Of a DNA stretch of 64,000 nt, positions 1 through 9,949 are shown one piece after another. The notes under the pieces are model-generated. The model saw only the letters and a program-made list of their open reading frames with translations, was not told the DNA's origin and made no database searches. Both the position numbers and the translations under genes were made by a program. Numbering within the stretch: the first letter of the stretch is position 1; every line of letters starts with the position of its first letter. The stretch comes from Pyricularia pennisetigena (Eukaryota > Ascomycota > Sordariomycetes > Magnaporthales > Pyriculariaceae): contig NW_021940922.1 in the NCBI RefSeq assembly GCF_004337985.1, forward strand, positions 713,382-777,381, given 5' to 3'.

Positions 1-705
1 TCTCACCAAGACTTTCCCAGTCCCATTATTTCCAGCCGCAGCAGCGACTTGCCTTTATCGACCCCGGATAACCTCTTGTTCTGGGAGCCAGCCGACGAGG
101 CCATTTTCGCAAGTGTCGCCGCGGCCTCTGATCATACTTCGGTTGACACATTGTACTCTCTCCATCTCCCAGTCACTTGGCCTAGCGACTCGTTTGGGCT
201 GCCCTCCCTGGACGGATCTTCCGCCGACCCCTTCCAATCTCATTTTCCCGCATCTGCGAACCTCACAGACTTCAACACCACCATCTCCTATCAGACGCCG
301 ACTTCGACGCCGTCTGCGCTCAAGTTGGTTGATGCACCTCATCAGACCGGAAAACCCCTTGACCCCATGAAAGCATCACGATCTGCGTCACCTGCTGTCA
401 GCAACCAACACACAAAGGCGGCAAACTCGTCTCCTTTATCACGAGGGCTCTCCTCTCCTGAGGAAGCTTCTCAGCAGGAGAGCGAGTCAGTCGTGCGAAA
501 ACGTGAACGTAACACGGCGGCTGCCCGCAGATACCGTCAGAAGCGGCTGGATCGCATCAAGGAGCTCGAGGATGAGCTCTCCAAGGTGACGGCCGATCGT
601 GACGAGCTAAGACTCAAGCTGGCAAGGCAGGAAGCCGAGACGGCGACTTTGAGGGATTTGTTGACCTTGGCCACCGGCAAGGGGTTGCAGCGTTCTGATA
701 GTTAG
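1..705 (+). CDS. bZIP transcription factor, 5' end outside the window
   Basis: The frame is open from the first base to the TAG at 703-705 (235 codons counting the stop), and no convincing ATG lies at its head, so the true start is upstream of the window. The visible N-terminal two thirds is Ser/Pro/Thr-rich and looks disordered, as in many fungal activators. The last 75 or so residues form a basic-leucine zipper: the basic region contains RKRERNTAAARRYRQKR with the N-x-x-A-A-x-x-[Y/S]-R signature, followed by a coiled coil starting LDRIKELEDEL with leucine/aliphatic heptads to the C terminus. The basic region resembles the Gcn4/Cpc1 class more than AP-1/Yap factors. The target genes cannot be read from sequence. 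It is convergent with the next gene. Confidence 0.85.
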   Translation, partial: SHQDFPSPIISSRSSDLPLSTPDNLLFWEPADEAIFASVAAASDHTSVDTLYSLHLPVTWPSDSFGLPSLDGSSADPFQSHFPASANLTDFNTTISYQTPTSTPSALKLVDAPHQTGKPLDPMKASRSASPAVSNQHTKAANSSPLSRGLSSPEEASQQESESVVRKRERNTAAARRYRQKRLDRIKELEDELSKVTADRDELRLKLARQEAETATLRDLLTLATGKGLQRSDS

Positions 706-1556
706 AAGGTGGAATGCGAGAGACTGTGCTTCAATATAGGTATCAAGGACCCGTGGTGGTCTGTCAGTTATGTCCTTGCCAAGTTGATGTGTGAAACAGC
801 GTGTTTGTCAAAATGAGAGCTCAGGAGCGAGAGTAAATTGTCAGACGATGTCAGCTCTTGTTTGTGTCCGTCATTGAGTTACGAGGTCATTGTGTTATCC
901 TATCACACACAGACTCGGATCGGAAGGAGATAAAGGCTTGTCATCATGCTGGAAGTGCAATAGAAAAGCGAATATATTACATACCTTACTGAATCTTGCT
1001 GGCCCCAGCAGTTTGTCAGAGCTGAGATAGTGACCAGAACATACATGACAGACCATTTTGAGCACCAAGGGCAGACTACCAACCAAGAGTTACTTACATC
1101 TCGGTTCATAATAATTTGCAGCTTTTATATCTGCCCAAGGAAGCTCCTATCATACATCGCTGTAACTTTGTACGTAAGATGTTGTGCTCCCACCGTCAAC
1201 CGTCTCTGCGAGCGCATCAAAGTAGATGCTGAGTGAATCATAGACTATCACGCCAATTTACCCCCGGAAAGACAAAAGCATGCTGCGAGGATGATTCCTC
1301 ACACCAGATACGTCAAGTTTAAAGTTTCTTAAAGAGTCGGGGTTTTTATATGGCAGCAGTCCGGAAATTAAGGGGCTTTGGACTTGAATAAAAGAAAAAC
1401 ACTTTTCCATGAGGTAGTTGTTTCCATCATACTAGGCAGTATTCTTACGCAAAATTAGTCTAGCAATGCATCGTAGTAACAATATTTTTCTTTGCAAACA
1501 ACTTCGCTCCCCCCTGTAAAAGGTAGTTTCTCCGCTTTCCATAATTATAATGTCAG
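706..1556. other. Convergent intergenic region
   Basis: This is the shared 3' flank of the bZIP gene (+) and the Gag-like gene (-). It has only short open frames without domain signal or coding-like composition. No RNA gene or repeat was recognised. Confidence 0.5.
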
Positions 1557-3215
1557 TCAGCCCACGAGGGGACGCCCCAGAAACGTCCATGTGCGCATCC
1601 GAAACCCGACATCCTGTTCTACCGAGGCACCAATATCATTGAAACCCTGTCGGGCCAGCTTTTCACAGCATGATGTGCACATGCAGTAAGATTGATTGCT
1701 CCCCACCTCATCTTTCTTTGCCTCTGCGCCTGCTGGCTCCTCTTGCCCGAGAGCCGAGCCCTTCTGGCTCATCCGGCCCGGCTTGCCAATCTTACCCACC
1801 TGGTTGTCCTCGTCCAGGAGATATCTCTCCCCCTTTAGCGCCTTTACGAGTCCTTTGTCGACCAAAGCCATGAAGCTGTCATGGTCCCCGGTGCTTGGGT
1901 CCGGCCTATCGAAGAACTGCTGCAACCGGGGCTCGAGCCTTTCCCAGATATCGACGTAAGTCTCGGGCCGGTCGGCAACCTCGGCGATCTGCGCGTATCT
2001 ACATAGCTGCATGATTTGGATCCGCAGTAGGTCCACGCAGTTGGAACAGCCCTCGATGGTCAGAGCGGCAAGATATCCGTCCCGGTCCTCGAGACACCAC
2101 CTCGCCTGCCTCTCGCTCAGCGTCGGAAACCGCCACATCATAGCCCTGCCCAGCGCCTCGATGGACGTCGTCCGCAGGGCATCGCGCTCCTCGTCCGCCA
2201 GCTCGTTGATGAACCACCACAGCGCGGAGCCGCGAAGCATACCCTGGAACGCGTCGGCAAAGTCCGGGTCACCCATACTGAGAACCTCGGAGCATTCGAG
2301 CAGGCAGAGGCGGGCGCAGAAGGCGCTGGCGCTCGTGAAGTACTCGAGGCCGTCTTGTTCCAGGACCGAGTCTCGAATCGTGGTGTTTTTGTGCTCGGGG
2401 TCGAACGCGATGGCGAGCGGGTTGATGCTGTCTTCGCCGAGGCCGGTATTGGCCCAGTCGTCTTCCGGGTCGGCAACCGTGGAGTCGTGACTGGCCATGC
2501 TGCTGCCGCCGTACCAATCCAGCTTCTCAGCTAAGTTGTGCTCGTGGAACTCGAAAACATTGCTGAGCCAGTTCTCGATATTTGCTGGCTTGTCCAGGCG
2601 GTTGATGGCGGCGGCATCGGACTCACCGCTGAGGTTCTGAGTGTTGGTGTTTCGAGACAGGTATCCTGCAACACGTTCGCGCCCGCCAGGTACAGGATCT
2701 AGCAAGTGTGATCGTTGATAGACTTTCATGTTAGGAAATAGGATAGCCACCTCGGAAATCACCGCAGAAACGGTCTCTGACAGATGGTAGGCCGCTTGCT
2801 TGTCAATGGTGAAATCCTGTCCAATAATTTTGGTCCAGACGTTTGGAAAGCATTGAGATCGCGCTATTTCCAGGCTTATCTTGCCGAGCTGAGCATTGAA
2901 ATGGCTTGATGGCATATGTATGAGAGCAAAGACTGGCTGGAAGAAGTCACAAGCATAAGTGAGCCACTCATCCGGACGGAGGCACCGGGGGCCAAGCTGT
3001 GTGATCTGCCAGTTGATGTAGAGCTGGATCTGGTAGAGCTTGTGGATAGTCACAAGTTCACGGTTAGAGAAGCCAGCATCGATTTTGGACTGGGAAATGA
3101 CGGTATCGTGAGCTGCAATGAGCTTGGGTATGAAGCCTTCTCTCTGCTGATTCAAGCCTGAAGTTTGGAGGCTCTTTGGATGGATGGCATGTTGCTGTGC
3201 ATTTACAGCATCCAT
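1557..3215 (-). CDS. Protein with a retroelement Gag (capsid)-like domain, possibly domesticated
   Basis: The frame is open up to a GTG at 3281, but the first in-frame ATG is at 3213-3215 and gives 552 residues; a missed upstream exon is possible. Residues about 289-438 resemble the capsid-type segment of fungal Gag-like proteins: an EYF-x-S-A-x-A-F entry, then LRGSALWWFINEL (about 327-339), then a helix with WRFPTLSERQA. A Cys cluster, C-M-C-T-S-C-C, lies near 511-517, where Gag proteins often carry a zinc knuckle, but the spacing is not the CCHC pattern. No protease, reverse transcriptase or integrase frame follows and no long terminal repeats were seen, so this is not an intact retrotransposon. 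It could be an exapted Gag or an orphan fragment. The N-terminal half is unrecognised. Confidence 0.6.
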   Translation of the reverse strand: MDAVNAQQHAIHPKSLQTSGLNQQREGFIPKLIAAHDTVISQSKIDAGFSNRELVTIHKLYQIQLYINWQITQLGPRCLRPDEWLTYACDFFQPVFALIHMPSSHFNAQLGKISLEIARSQCFPNVWTKIIGQDFTIDKQAAYHLSETVSAVISEVAILFPNMKVYQRSHLLDPVPGGRERVAGYLSRNTNTQNLSGESDAAAINRLDKPANIENWLSNVFEFHEHNLAEKLDWYGGSSMASHDSTVADPEDDWANTGLGEDSINPLAIAFDPEHKNTTIRDSVLEQDGLEYFTSASAFCARLCLLECSEVLSMGDPDFADAFQGMLRGSALWWFINELADEERDALRTTSIEALGRAMMWRFPTLSERQARWCLEDRDGYLAALTIEGCSNCVDLLRIQIMQLCRYAQIAEVADRPETYVDIWERLEPRLQQFFDRPDPSTGDHDSFMALVDKGLVKALKGERYLLDEDNQVGKIGKPGRMSQKGSALGQEEPAGAEAKKDEVGSNQSYCMCTSCCEKLARQGFNDIGASVEQDVGFRMRTWTFLGRPLVG

Positions 3216-4783
3216 GCTGATGTACAGGAAATTGACTGATTGTAAGACACTGAGAACAATGATAAAGACAATAACAAACACATGAGATTTACAGACAGCA
3301 ATATTGATTCATGGAGTTGCGCGCTTGAGATGTTGTTAATGGGAGAGGTTGCAGATTGCAGCCGGTGTTTTACCACTCGTGTATTGCATTTTGAAAGGCA
3401 TGTTCTCGAGCTGTAATTACTAGGACCAGAACCCCGATTTTTAGAAAGTGACAGCGAAGTGAATGTCAGATTGTTAAGCCGCAAAAAGTAGGCGAAGCGA
3501 TTGCCATTGACAACGACAACAACAAGAAGAAATAAAATAAAGGCGATTGTGTGAAGCGGCGTCGAAAAGGCATGCACCTGTATATGCACGAGCAATAATA
3601 AACCTCTTTCGCATACCAACATAGTCACAGAATGCAGGCTCTCAGGGGTATCACGTGCATCATGAATGGAGCAGTGGATGTTAGCTTCTTTGTTGGCTCA
3701 AATATACACTTTCCAGCCACACTGTTGTCCCGTTGCTAGGAGCGATCGCTCGTCAATTACTGAAATACAAACATACAACATGCATACCTCAAGTACATAC
3801 CTCAGCTTGCAGTCGTTATCACCAGCAAGCCTTGGCACCAAGCCTTTTTTTTTNNNNNNNNNNNNNNNNNNNNNNNNNGTTGTTGTCGGTATCCTACAAT
3901 CGCCAACAGTACGTTGCTCAAGATAGGAATAATCAAATTCAGTTAGAGGAAGCTAGGCGAGCTCCACTCCAAGTCTCGTCGGGTGTCGACTGGACTGACC
4001 CGTTGGACCGCTTGATTGGGATGCAGTGCGCCCCGTGATGCACAGTTCGGATCGCCTGCATCGAAACCCACGTGCTGCTTCTATCTACATATGGCCCCGG
4101 CCCGTCGTCAATTTACTACGGTAAAGTTTGGTGTATGGTTGAACGTGACAATCGACAGCACAAGGTGGCTGGACAACAATCGCGACTAATCTCTTTCGAC
4201 TATCTTTTCTGTCTTCTAACCTGCCTACCATTTTTGAGATTCAACCCAAGCACCAAAGATTGATAAGCTTGTTGTCGTATAGCCCCCGCGATTTTCAAAG
4301 CTCCGAGTGCAACCTGAAATTTGGAAGCTCCATCCCAGCACATCATCATCACCTCACGAAGCATTGGGCACTCACTCACTCACTGCACTGCACTGATTTG
4401 TAGATTCCCCACCTTGATTATCTAATCAGGTGTCGGACATTCGACCCATCGCAAGCAACTCTACACGCGCGACTTGCTACCGCAACCCGAATTGCAGATC
4501 ATCTGGGTAACTCAGACCATTGGCGACCCGAAGCAAACGAAACGGCATATCTCCCAAAGGCCCTCACTCACGCCACTGTCGCGCGCTGCTGCTGCCTGCC
4601 CTCCGCTTTCTTGCTCAGTTTTCCTTTTTTTCCTTAATCTTTTGGCGTTCTTTGAACTTCCGTTTGTTGTCAATTGCTCCCAAACCCACAACACAAGGCT
4701 GCTATCTCGCCTCGTCCCGCCGCCAGCCTAACCCGCCTTGATCCGACGACCACCCCTCCGGTTCCCTGCACCTAACCGGCAAA
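3216..4783. other. Divergent intergenic region with assembly gap
   Basis: This is the shared 5' flank of the Gag-like gene (-) and the SWIB gene (+). It holds a 25-base gap, a tandem CACT-type microrepeat near 4369-4395, and a pyrimidine-rich stretch (about 4610-4670) before the SWIB start. Open frames here have no domain signal. Confidence 0.5.
3854..3878. other. Assembly gap (25 N)
   Basis: A run of 25 N follows directly after a T homopolymer ending at 3853, consistent with a sequencing or assembly break at a poly-T run. True gap length is unknown. Confidence 0.95.
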
Positions 4784-5917
4784 ATGTCGGAACCACGTAT
4801 GTGCATTGCAACTTGCTATCACCTTGGCAATAAGGATTATCTGCGCAAACCTGGACCAAAGTCCGGCCAGCTAACACGGGCCGACTTATCACAGTGAGCG
4901 CGGCCGACGAGGAGCGGTACACAAACATCATCGATGGCATTCTCCAGACGGCGGACCTGCAGACGGTCACCATGAAGAAGATCAGAAACGGCCTGGAAAC
5001 CGCACTCGATGGCAAGGATCTGTCTGAGCACAAGGTAAGCTCTTGCTTGAGCTATATGCTCGGGCCTGACCTCACCCGCCAGCCACCACCGCTAACTCGT
5101 CACCGTCCCTGTAGCAAGCCATCAAAGCTCTCATAGGGGCAAGGTTTGACGCAGCAACTGCCAATATGATGGAGAACCCCAACGAGCCCACCCCGGCAGC
5201 TTCAGACACACCAAAGCGGGACTACGATGACATGGTCAACGGCAACGGCACCGCCGTCAAGTCCGAAGAGGACGAGGACGAAGAAGCAGAGGATGACGAG
5301 GGCCAGGACGGAGACCAAATAAACGTCTCGGTGCCGCCGCCAAAGAAGAAGCAGAAACGCGAGTCATCCACCGAGTCGGCCGACGAGAAGTTTGCCCGGC
5401 AGCTGCAGGCAGAGGAGGAGCAAATGGCGAGGGCGCGTACCACGCGCGGCGGCAGGGACAAGAAGGCTGTCCCAAAGAAAAAGGTCACCAAGAAGAAGAG
5501 CAAGGCCAAGGTCGCGGCAGACGACGACGAAGATGTATCTGGAGATGGAACACAGAAGCGCAAAGCCGGCGGAGGATTTCAAAAACCTTTCCATTTGAGC
5601 GCTTCGCTGGCCGAGGTGTGCGGAGAGCCTACTGTAGGTGCCCCCCCCTTGAAGACTCACTTCCACTGTTTGGGGACATGACCCCCTCCTGGTTTGTTTG
5701 TGACTGACATTGGACATGGCGTAACTAGCTCTCTCGACCCCAAGTTGTCAAAAAGCTCTGGGAACACATCAAGAGCAACAATCTCCAGGATCCAAACGAC
5801 AAGCGTCAGATCCTTTGCGACGAAAAAATGCAGGCAGTATTCAAGCAGAGCAGCTTGAATATGTTTGCGATGAACAAGCTGATCGGCAGTCACCTTTACC
5901 CTGTCGACGAGGAATAG
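4784..5917 (+). CDS. DEK C-terminal and SWIB/MDM2 domain chromatin protein (Uaf30/Tri1-like)
   Basis: Four exons: 4784-4796, 4895-5034, 5115-5633 and 5729-5917, giving 286 residues. The donors are GTATGT, GTAAGC and GTAGGT and all phases close. The first coding exon is only 13 nt. Residues about 5-65 match a DEK_C helical domain (ADEERYTNIIDGIL through KALIGARF). The middle is acidic then Lys-rich (PPPKKKQKRE, a likely nuclear signal). The C-terminal 80 residues form a SWIB/MDM2 fold: KPFHLSASLAEV, LSRPQVVKKLWEHIK, MNKLIGSHL. This order is that of yeast Uaf30 and Tri1; Uaf30 belongs to the RNA polymerase I upstream activation factor. Orthology between the two cannot be settled by eye. A nuclear role in rDNA or chromatin regulation is inferred. 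Confidence 0.88.
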
Positions 5918-7387
5918 AACGTGACAGACTTGATACTCCTCTTCTATACCCCTTTCCCCTTTTTCTATGCTGTAGAGTCATTTCTCGGCTGTTGTTTACA
6001 TTTTCATTTTCGTCCTTTTACACGTCGTTTGATGGTTGGTGCAAAGGGTAGCCGCAAGGGAAAAGCAAACTGGTATGGCGTTTCATGGCTTCTTCCGTGA
6101 TTTTCTCTGAAATATTATAGTCTACTGCGCTTTTTCTTCATTTTTCTCTGTTTTCCTCGCTGTCCTTATATTTTTCAGTTCTCCTTTACCCTCTTACTAC
6201 CTTTTTTTTTTTTTTCCCCTTCTCATGGAGCACCATATTCATATTGGCGCTTCATGTTACAAACAGTACAGATGTGCTTCACCTCTACACTGATGCATTT
6301 TGCTCGATTTTGCATTTCAAGTTTAGCACGGCGCAGCTCCTTACGATATTGGATTTGGATGGATAATAGTTGTTTGCGTTTTGCAGCGCATGTTGGTCAG
6401 CAGGTTTGGATCCAGGGTTTTAGAAGACTGGAACATGGCTTGTATCTCACATTGATTTCGTTTTTCATTTTTCCTTTTCCTTTTTTTTCTCCTTTACTGT
6501 TCTCGGGAGTCACTAAGATATGCTGGTCTTGGAGGGAAGGTTAGGATGCATTTAGTCCGGTGCAGGTTGAGGAAGCACACGACTATACGACACGGTGGCC
6601 TGGTCAATCGGCATACATGAGATAGTTGATAGTTGCACGATTGCAAATGACATACATGATGAGAAGGCCTGGATGCCAGGTTCTGATTAGTCTAGCACTT
6701 CAGACATAGCCCTAGTCAGATACTCATTTTATGTACATGATTTCTTTTGCATTTCGAGGCAGCGAACCCGTTATTTTTCATCAGGTATCACTGACAATTC
6801 CTCAATCGAAATATCTTGGTAGCACGGATGCGTAGCGGGCACTCGCTAATAACTGTCATTATGTCTCATCCAGGGTAGAAAGGCGTGACTCTTGGGGGCT
6901 TGGGCAGGGGATTGCGTTGGTCCGTGCATCCCTGGCAGGGCCAACTAGACCCCCATGTCATCGCCCGCCAGTTCAAAAGTGGGGCAGGCTGGCACGGATG
7001 AGGAGGACATGGCATTTTTTGGCCCCTCCCTCACTCGAGAGCTGGTGCTCTCGGCGCGATTTTGGTAGAGCTCTTTGGTAGTTATTTCCCTCGAAGCAAC
7101 TCTTCTCTCTCTTTCGGCCCCGTCGCCGTATATTAGGTTCCTCCCTCCCATCCTGCCATTGTTTTTCACAGCATAATTTTTTATTTGTCTTGTTATTCGG
7201 TTTACCGTCGCATTTGTGGCAATCCTAGCAGCCTATTGGAGAGAGCACTGAACGATCAGAACGCAACTCGAAAGCCGCCACCTACGCAACATACCAACCT
7301 CCAACTATCCTGTGCACCTTGACACTGGGACTCCGGCTCACTCAGCAAATCCTTTATCCGACTCAAAGTCAAGAGGCCATTGGATCA
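5918..7387. other. Intergenic region
   Basis: Tandem + to + spacer holding the SWIB 3' flank (T-rich, with a T run near 6200) and the promoter and leader of the RING gene. The frame of the RING protein stays open back to a TTG at 7319, but 7388 is the first in-frame ATG. No other gene seen. Confidence 0.5.
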
Positions 7388-9949
7388 ATGGACTCTGCGG
7401 GCGGAGCAGCCGGTGGCAGCAGCAACGGCGCAGGCCATGCGTCTGCTCCTACCGGTTCCAGATCAGAGAATTCGAAGAGTTCCCGCGGCGGTCGGGGACG
7501 TGGAGGTCGGGGCCGTGGACGGGGTGACTCTAAGAGCGGTCGCGGCGGCGGCGAAGGGCAGCAACAACGTGGAGGTCGTGGCAAGCGAGGCGGAGGGTCG
7601 AACGCGCCCTCGGGCAACAGGGCTGACGGCGAGCCAAAGGAAGGAGCTCCGGCAGGTTCGCAGGCCAAGGCTCAAACATCAAATGACGACGAGGCCCAGG
7701 AAGAGGGCGAGGTTTGCTTCATTTGCGCCAACCCTGTCACTCACAGCTCCATTGCACCATGTAACCACATCACCTGTCACATTTGTGCGTTGCGCATGAG
7801 GGCGCTCTACAAGAACAAGGAGTGTCCGCACTGCAGGACACTGGCATCCTTTGTCATTTTCACCGATGATGTGACCAAGCGCTTTGACGAATATGGCGAC
7901 TCGGACATTACAAGCGCCGACGATAATATCGGCATCAGGTACACGAGCGAAGATATTGTCGGAGACACGGTCCTGCTGCTTCGATACAACTGTCCGGACC
8001 CAGACTGCGATTTCGCCGGTCTGGGATGGCCGGATTTGCATCGGCACACGCGATCGGCGCACAACAAACGCATGTGTGACCTCTGCACGCGCAACAAGAA
8101 GGTTTTTACTCACGAGCATGAGCTGTTCAGCGATAAAGGCGTTGGCGAGCATATGCGCCGAGGTGACGATAAGCCGGGTGCCATAGACCAGACGGGCTTC
8201 AAGGGTCATCCGTTGTGTGCATTTTGTGGCGAGCGCTTCTACGACGATGACAAGCTCTACGAACACTGCCGACACAAGCACGAGCGCTGTTTCCTCTGCG
8301 ACAGGAGAGACTCGAGACAGCCGCACTATTACAGGGATTACAATGCTCTCGAGAAGCATTTCAAGGACGACCACTTCCTCTGTGCGGACCGTGAGTGCAT
8401 GGAGAAGAAGTTTGTCGTCTTTGACACTGAGATGGACCTGAAGGCGCATCAGCTCAGCGAGCACGGCAACAACCTGTCCAAAGATGTCAGGAGAGACGCG
8501 AGAGTAGTAGACATGGCCTCTTTCGACTATCGATCATCTTACCAACATGAGAGGAGAGGCGGCGGGAGTGGGAGCGGCAGAGAGGGTAGAAGGGAGGGGC
8601 GGGGAAGAGGACGCGATCCAAATGCAGAGCCGTTGCCTGTCAGTTCGGCGCAGCCAATGAGACGGGACGAGATTGCGTTCCAACGCCAAATGGCCATTCA
8701 TTCTGCTCAATCGGTCACCTCTCGTACCTTTGGCGGCCAGCTCTCACAGCCATCGGCCTCTTCTTCTGGTCCTACCCCTAGTCAATCTTCCCGTCAAGGC
8801 GGTGCGGGGCGTGGCCAGAGCTCGACACAACCGCAGCCATCCGCTGATGCTATGGCTACCCTCTCCCTCACAGACGTGGCGAACCTAACGCCGCAAGACC
8901 ACGCCCGCCTCGCCCGTCACGGAGCCGTCATCGAGCGCGCCAGCAACCTGCTAGGCAATGACTCGACCAAGCTCAACCGCTTCCGACAGCAAATATCGTC
9001 ATACCGGCAGGCCGCGTTGACGGCGCCACAACTTGTCGATGCCTTTTTCGCCTTGTTTAGCGATACCTCATCCAATGCTCTTGGCACTCTTGTCCGAGAA
9101 GTATCTGATCTCTTCGACGACCGTGCCAAGGGCGAGGCTTTGCGCAAGGCATGGCAGGACTGGCGAGCCATCAACGAGGACTACCCATCTCTTCCTGGCC
9201 TTGGCGGCATGCACGGCGCCACGACGTCTAGCAGCGGGTGGGCCAATGCGGCCGTTGCAAGCCCGACTCAAATGTTGGGAGGTGCGCAGAGTCAAGGCCA
9301 GAACTCGAGGCACACCACCAGAGTGTTGAAGCTCAAGAACAGCACGAGGCGAGGGAGCATGTCCAGCATTGCATCTTCCACTCCATCGGTCGGTGCCAGC
9401 AACTCGGCCTCGGTCCCTGGCGCGAACTGGGTCAGTGGCAGCGGGTCCTCATCCACAGCCTCAAGGAGGCCGGCGGCATCGTCGGGGACAGCGTCGGCAG
9501 CGTTTCCTGCGCTGCCTAGCGCGCGACAAAGCGGAGCTCGCCAGGCGGCGCAGCCATCCTGGATCGGCGTGCCCTCGTTGTCGGCATCATCAGGCGCGAA
9601 TCGGAACAACGGTCCCGCCCCTCGCCAACCTGTTCGCACAGCGGCATCCATGGCGTCTGGCGGTGCACCACCCGCGCGACGCACTGCGGCCGGCGAAGAC
9701 GCATTCCCGGCCCTGCCTGCGGCCCCCAAACCCCTTACCACAATCTTCGGCTACGGAACCGGGGCAGTGAGAAGGGATACGGGCGGGGGGAGGAACACTG
9801 GCTTCTCGTGGGGCGGTGGAAGCGGCGAGGCCGAGGCGTCGGGCAGTGGGGCTGGGACCGGGTCGGCCGGCGACGATGGCAACGGGTCTGGACAAGGAGG
9901 CAAAAAAAAGAAACAAGGCAAGAAGCAAGTCCTTGTGCAATGGGGATGA
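7388..9949 (+). CDS. hel2: RING-finger E3 ubiquitin ligase of the Hel2/ZNF598 family
   Basis: Intronless, 853 residues from the first in-frame ATG. Residues about 33-70 are an RGG-rich tract, then a C3HC4-type RING at about 110-150 (CFICANPV, CNHITCHICALRM, ECPHCR). A series of C2H2-type zinc fingers follows (for example CPDPDCDFAGLGWPDLHRHTR, CAFCGERFYDDDKLYEHCR), then a long Ser/Gly-rich tail ending in a Lys-rich motif KKKKQGKKQ. This is the architecture of yeast Hel2 and human ZNF598, which ubiquitinate 40S ribosomal proteins on collided ribosomes to start ribosome-associated quality control. The acting site is inferred as cytoplasmic, on ribosomes. The symbol is by family resemblance; a Mag2-type paralogue would be the alternative. 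GC-rich repeats make several antisense frames open here; they are shadows. Confidence 0.9.
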   Translation: MDSAGGAAGGSSNGAGHASAPTGSRSENSKSSRGGRGRGGRGRGRGDSKSGRGGGEGQQQRGGRGKRGGGSNAPSGNRADGEPKEGAPAGSQAKAQTSNDDEAQEEGEVCFICANPVTHSSIAPCNHITCHICALRMRALYKNKECPHCRTLASFVIFTDDVTKRFDEYGDSDITSADDNIGIRYTSEDIVGDTVLLLRYNCPDPDCDFAGLGWPDLHRHTRSAHNKRMCDLCTRNKKVFTHEHELFSDKGVGEHMRRGDDKPGAIDQTGFKGHPLCAFCGERFYDDDKLYEHCRHKHERCFLCDRRDSRQPHYYRDYNALEKHFKDDHFLCADRECMEKKFVVFDTEMDLKAHQLSEHGNNLSKDVRRDARVVDMASFDYRSSYQHERRGGGSGSGREGRREGRGRGRDPNAEPLPVSSAQPMRRDEIAFQRQMAIHSAQSVTSRTFGGQLSQPSASSSGPTPSQSSRQGGAGRGQSSTQPQPSADAMATLSLTDVANLTPQDHARLARHGAVIERASNLLGNDSTKLNRFRQQISSYRQAALTAPQLVDAFFALFSDTSSNALGTLVREVSDLFDDRAKGEALRKAWQDWRAINEDYPSLPGLGGMHGATTSSSGWANAAVASPTQMLGGAQSQGQNSRHTTRVLKLKNSTRRGSMSSIASSTPSVGASNSASVPGANWVSGSGSSSTASRRPAASSGTASAAFPALPSARQSGARQAAQPSWIGVPSLSASSGANRNNGPAPRQPVRTAASMASGGAPPARRTAAGEDAFPALPAAPKPLTTIFGYGTGAVRRDTGGGRNTGFSWGGGSGEAEASGSGAGTGSAGDDGNGSGQGGKKKKQGKKQVLVQWG

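Noticed and set aside
6254..6544. 96-codon plus-strand frame after the SWIB gene
   Set aside because: Phe/Ser/Leu-rich translation of T-rich 3' flank.
7679..8464. 261-codon frame antisense to the Hel2-like gene
   Set aside because: Shadow of the zinc-finger region; low-complexity Val/Leu composition.
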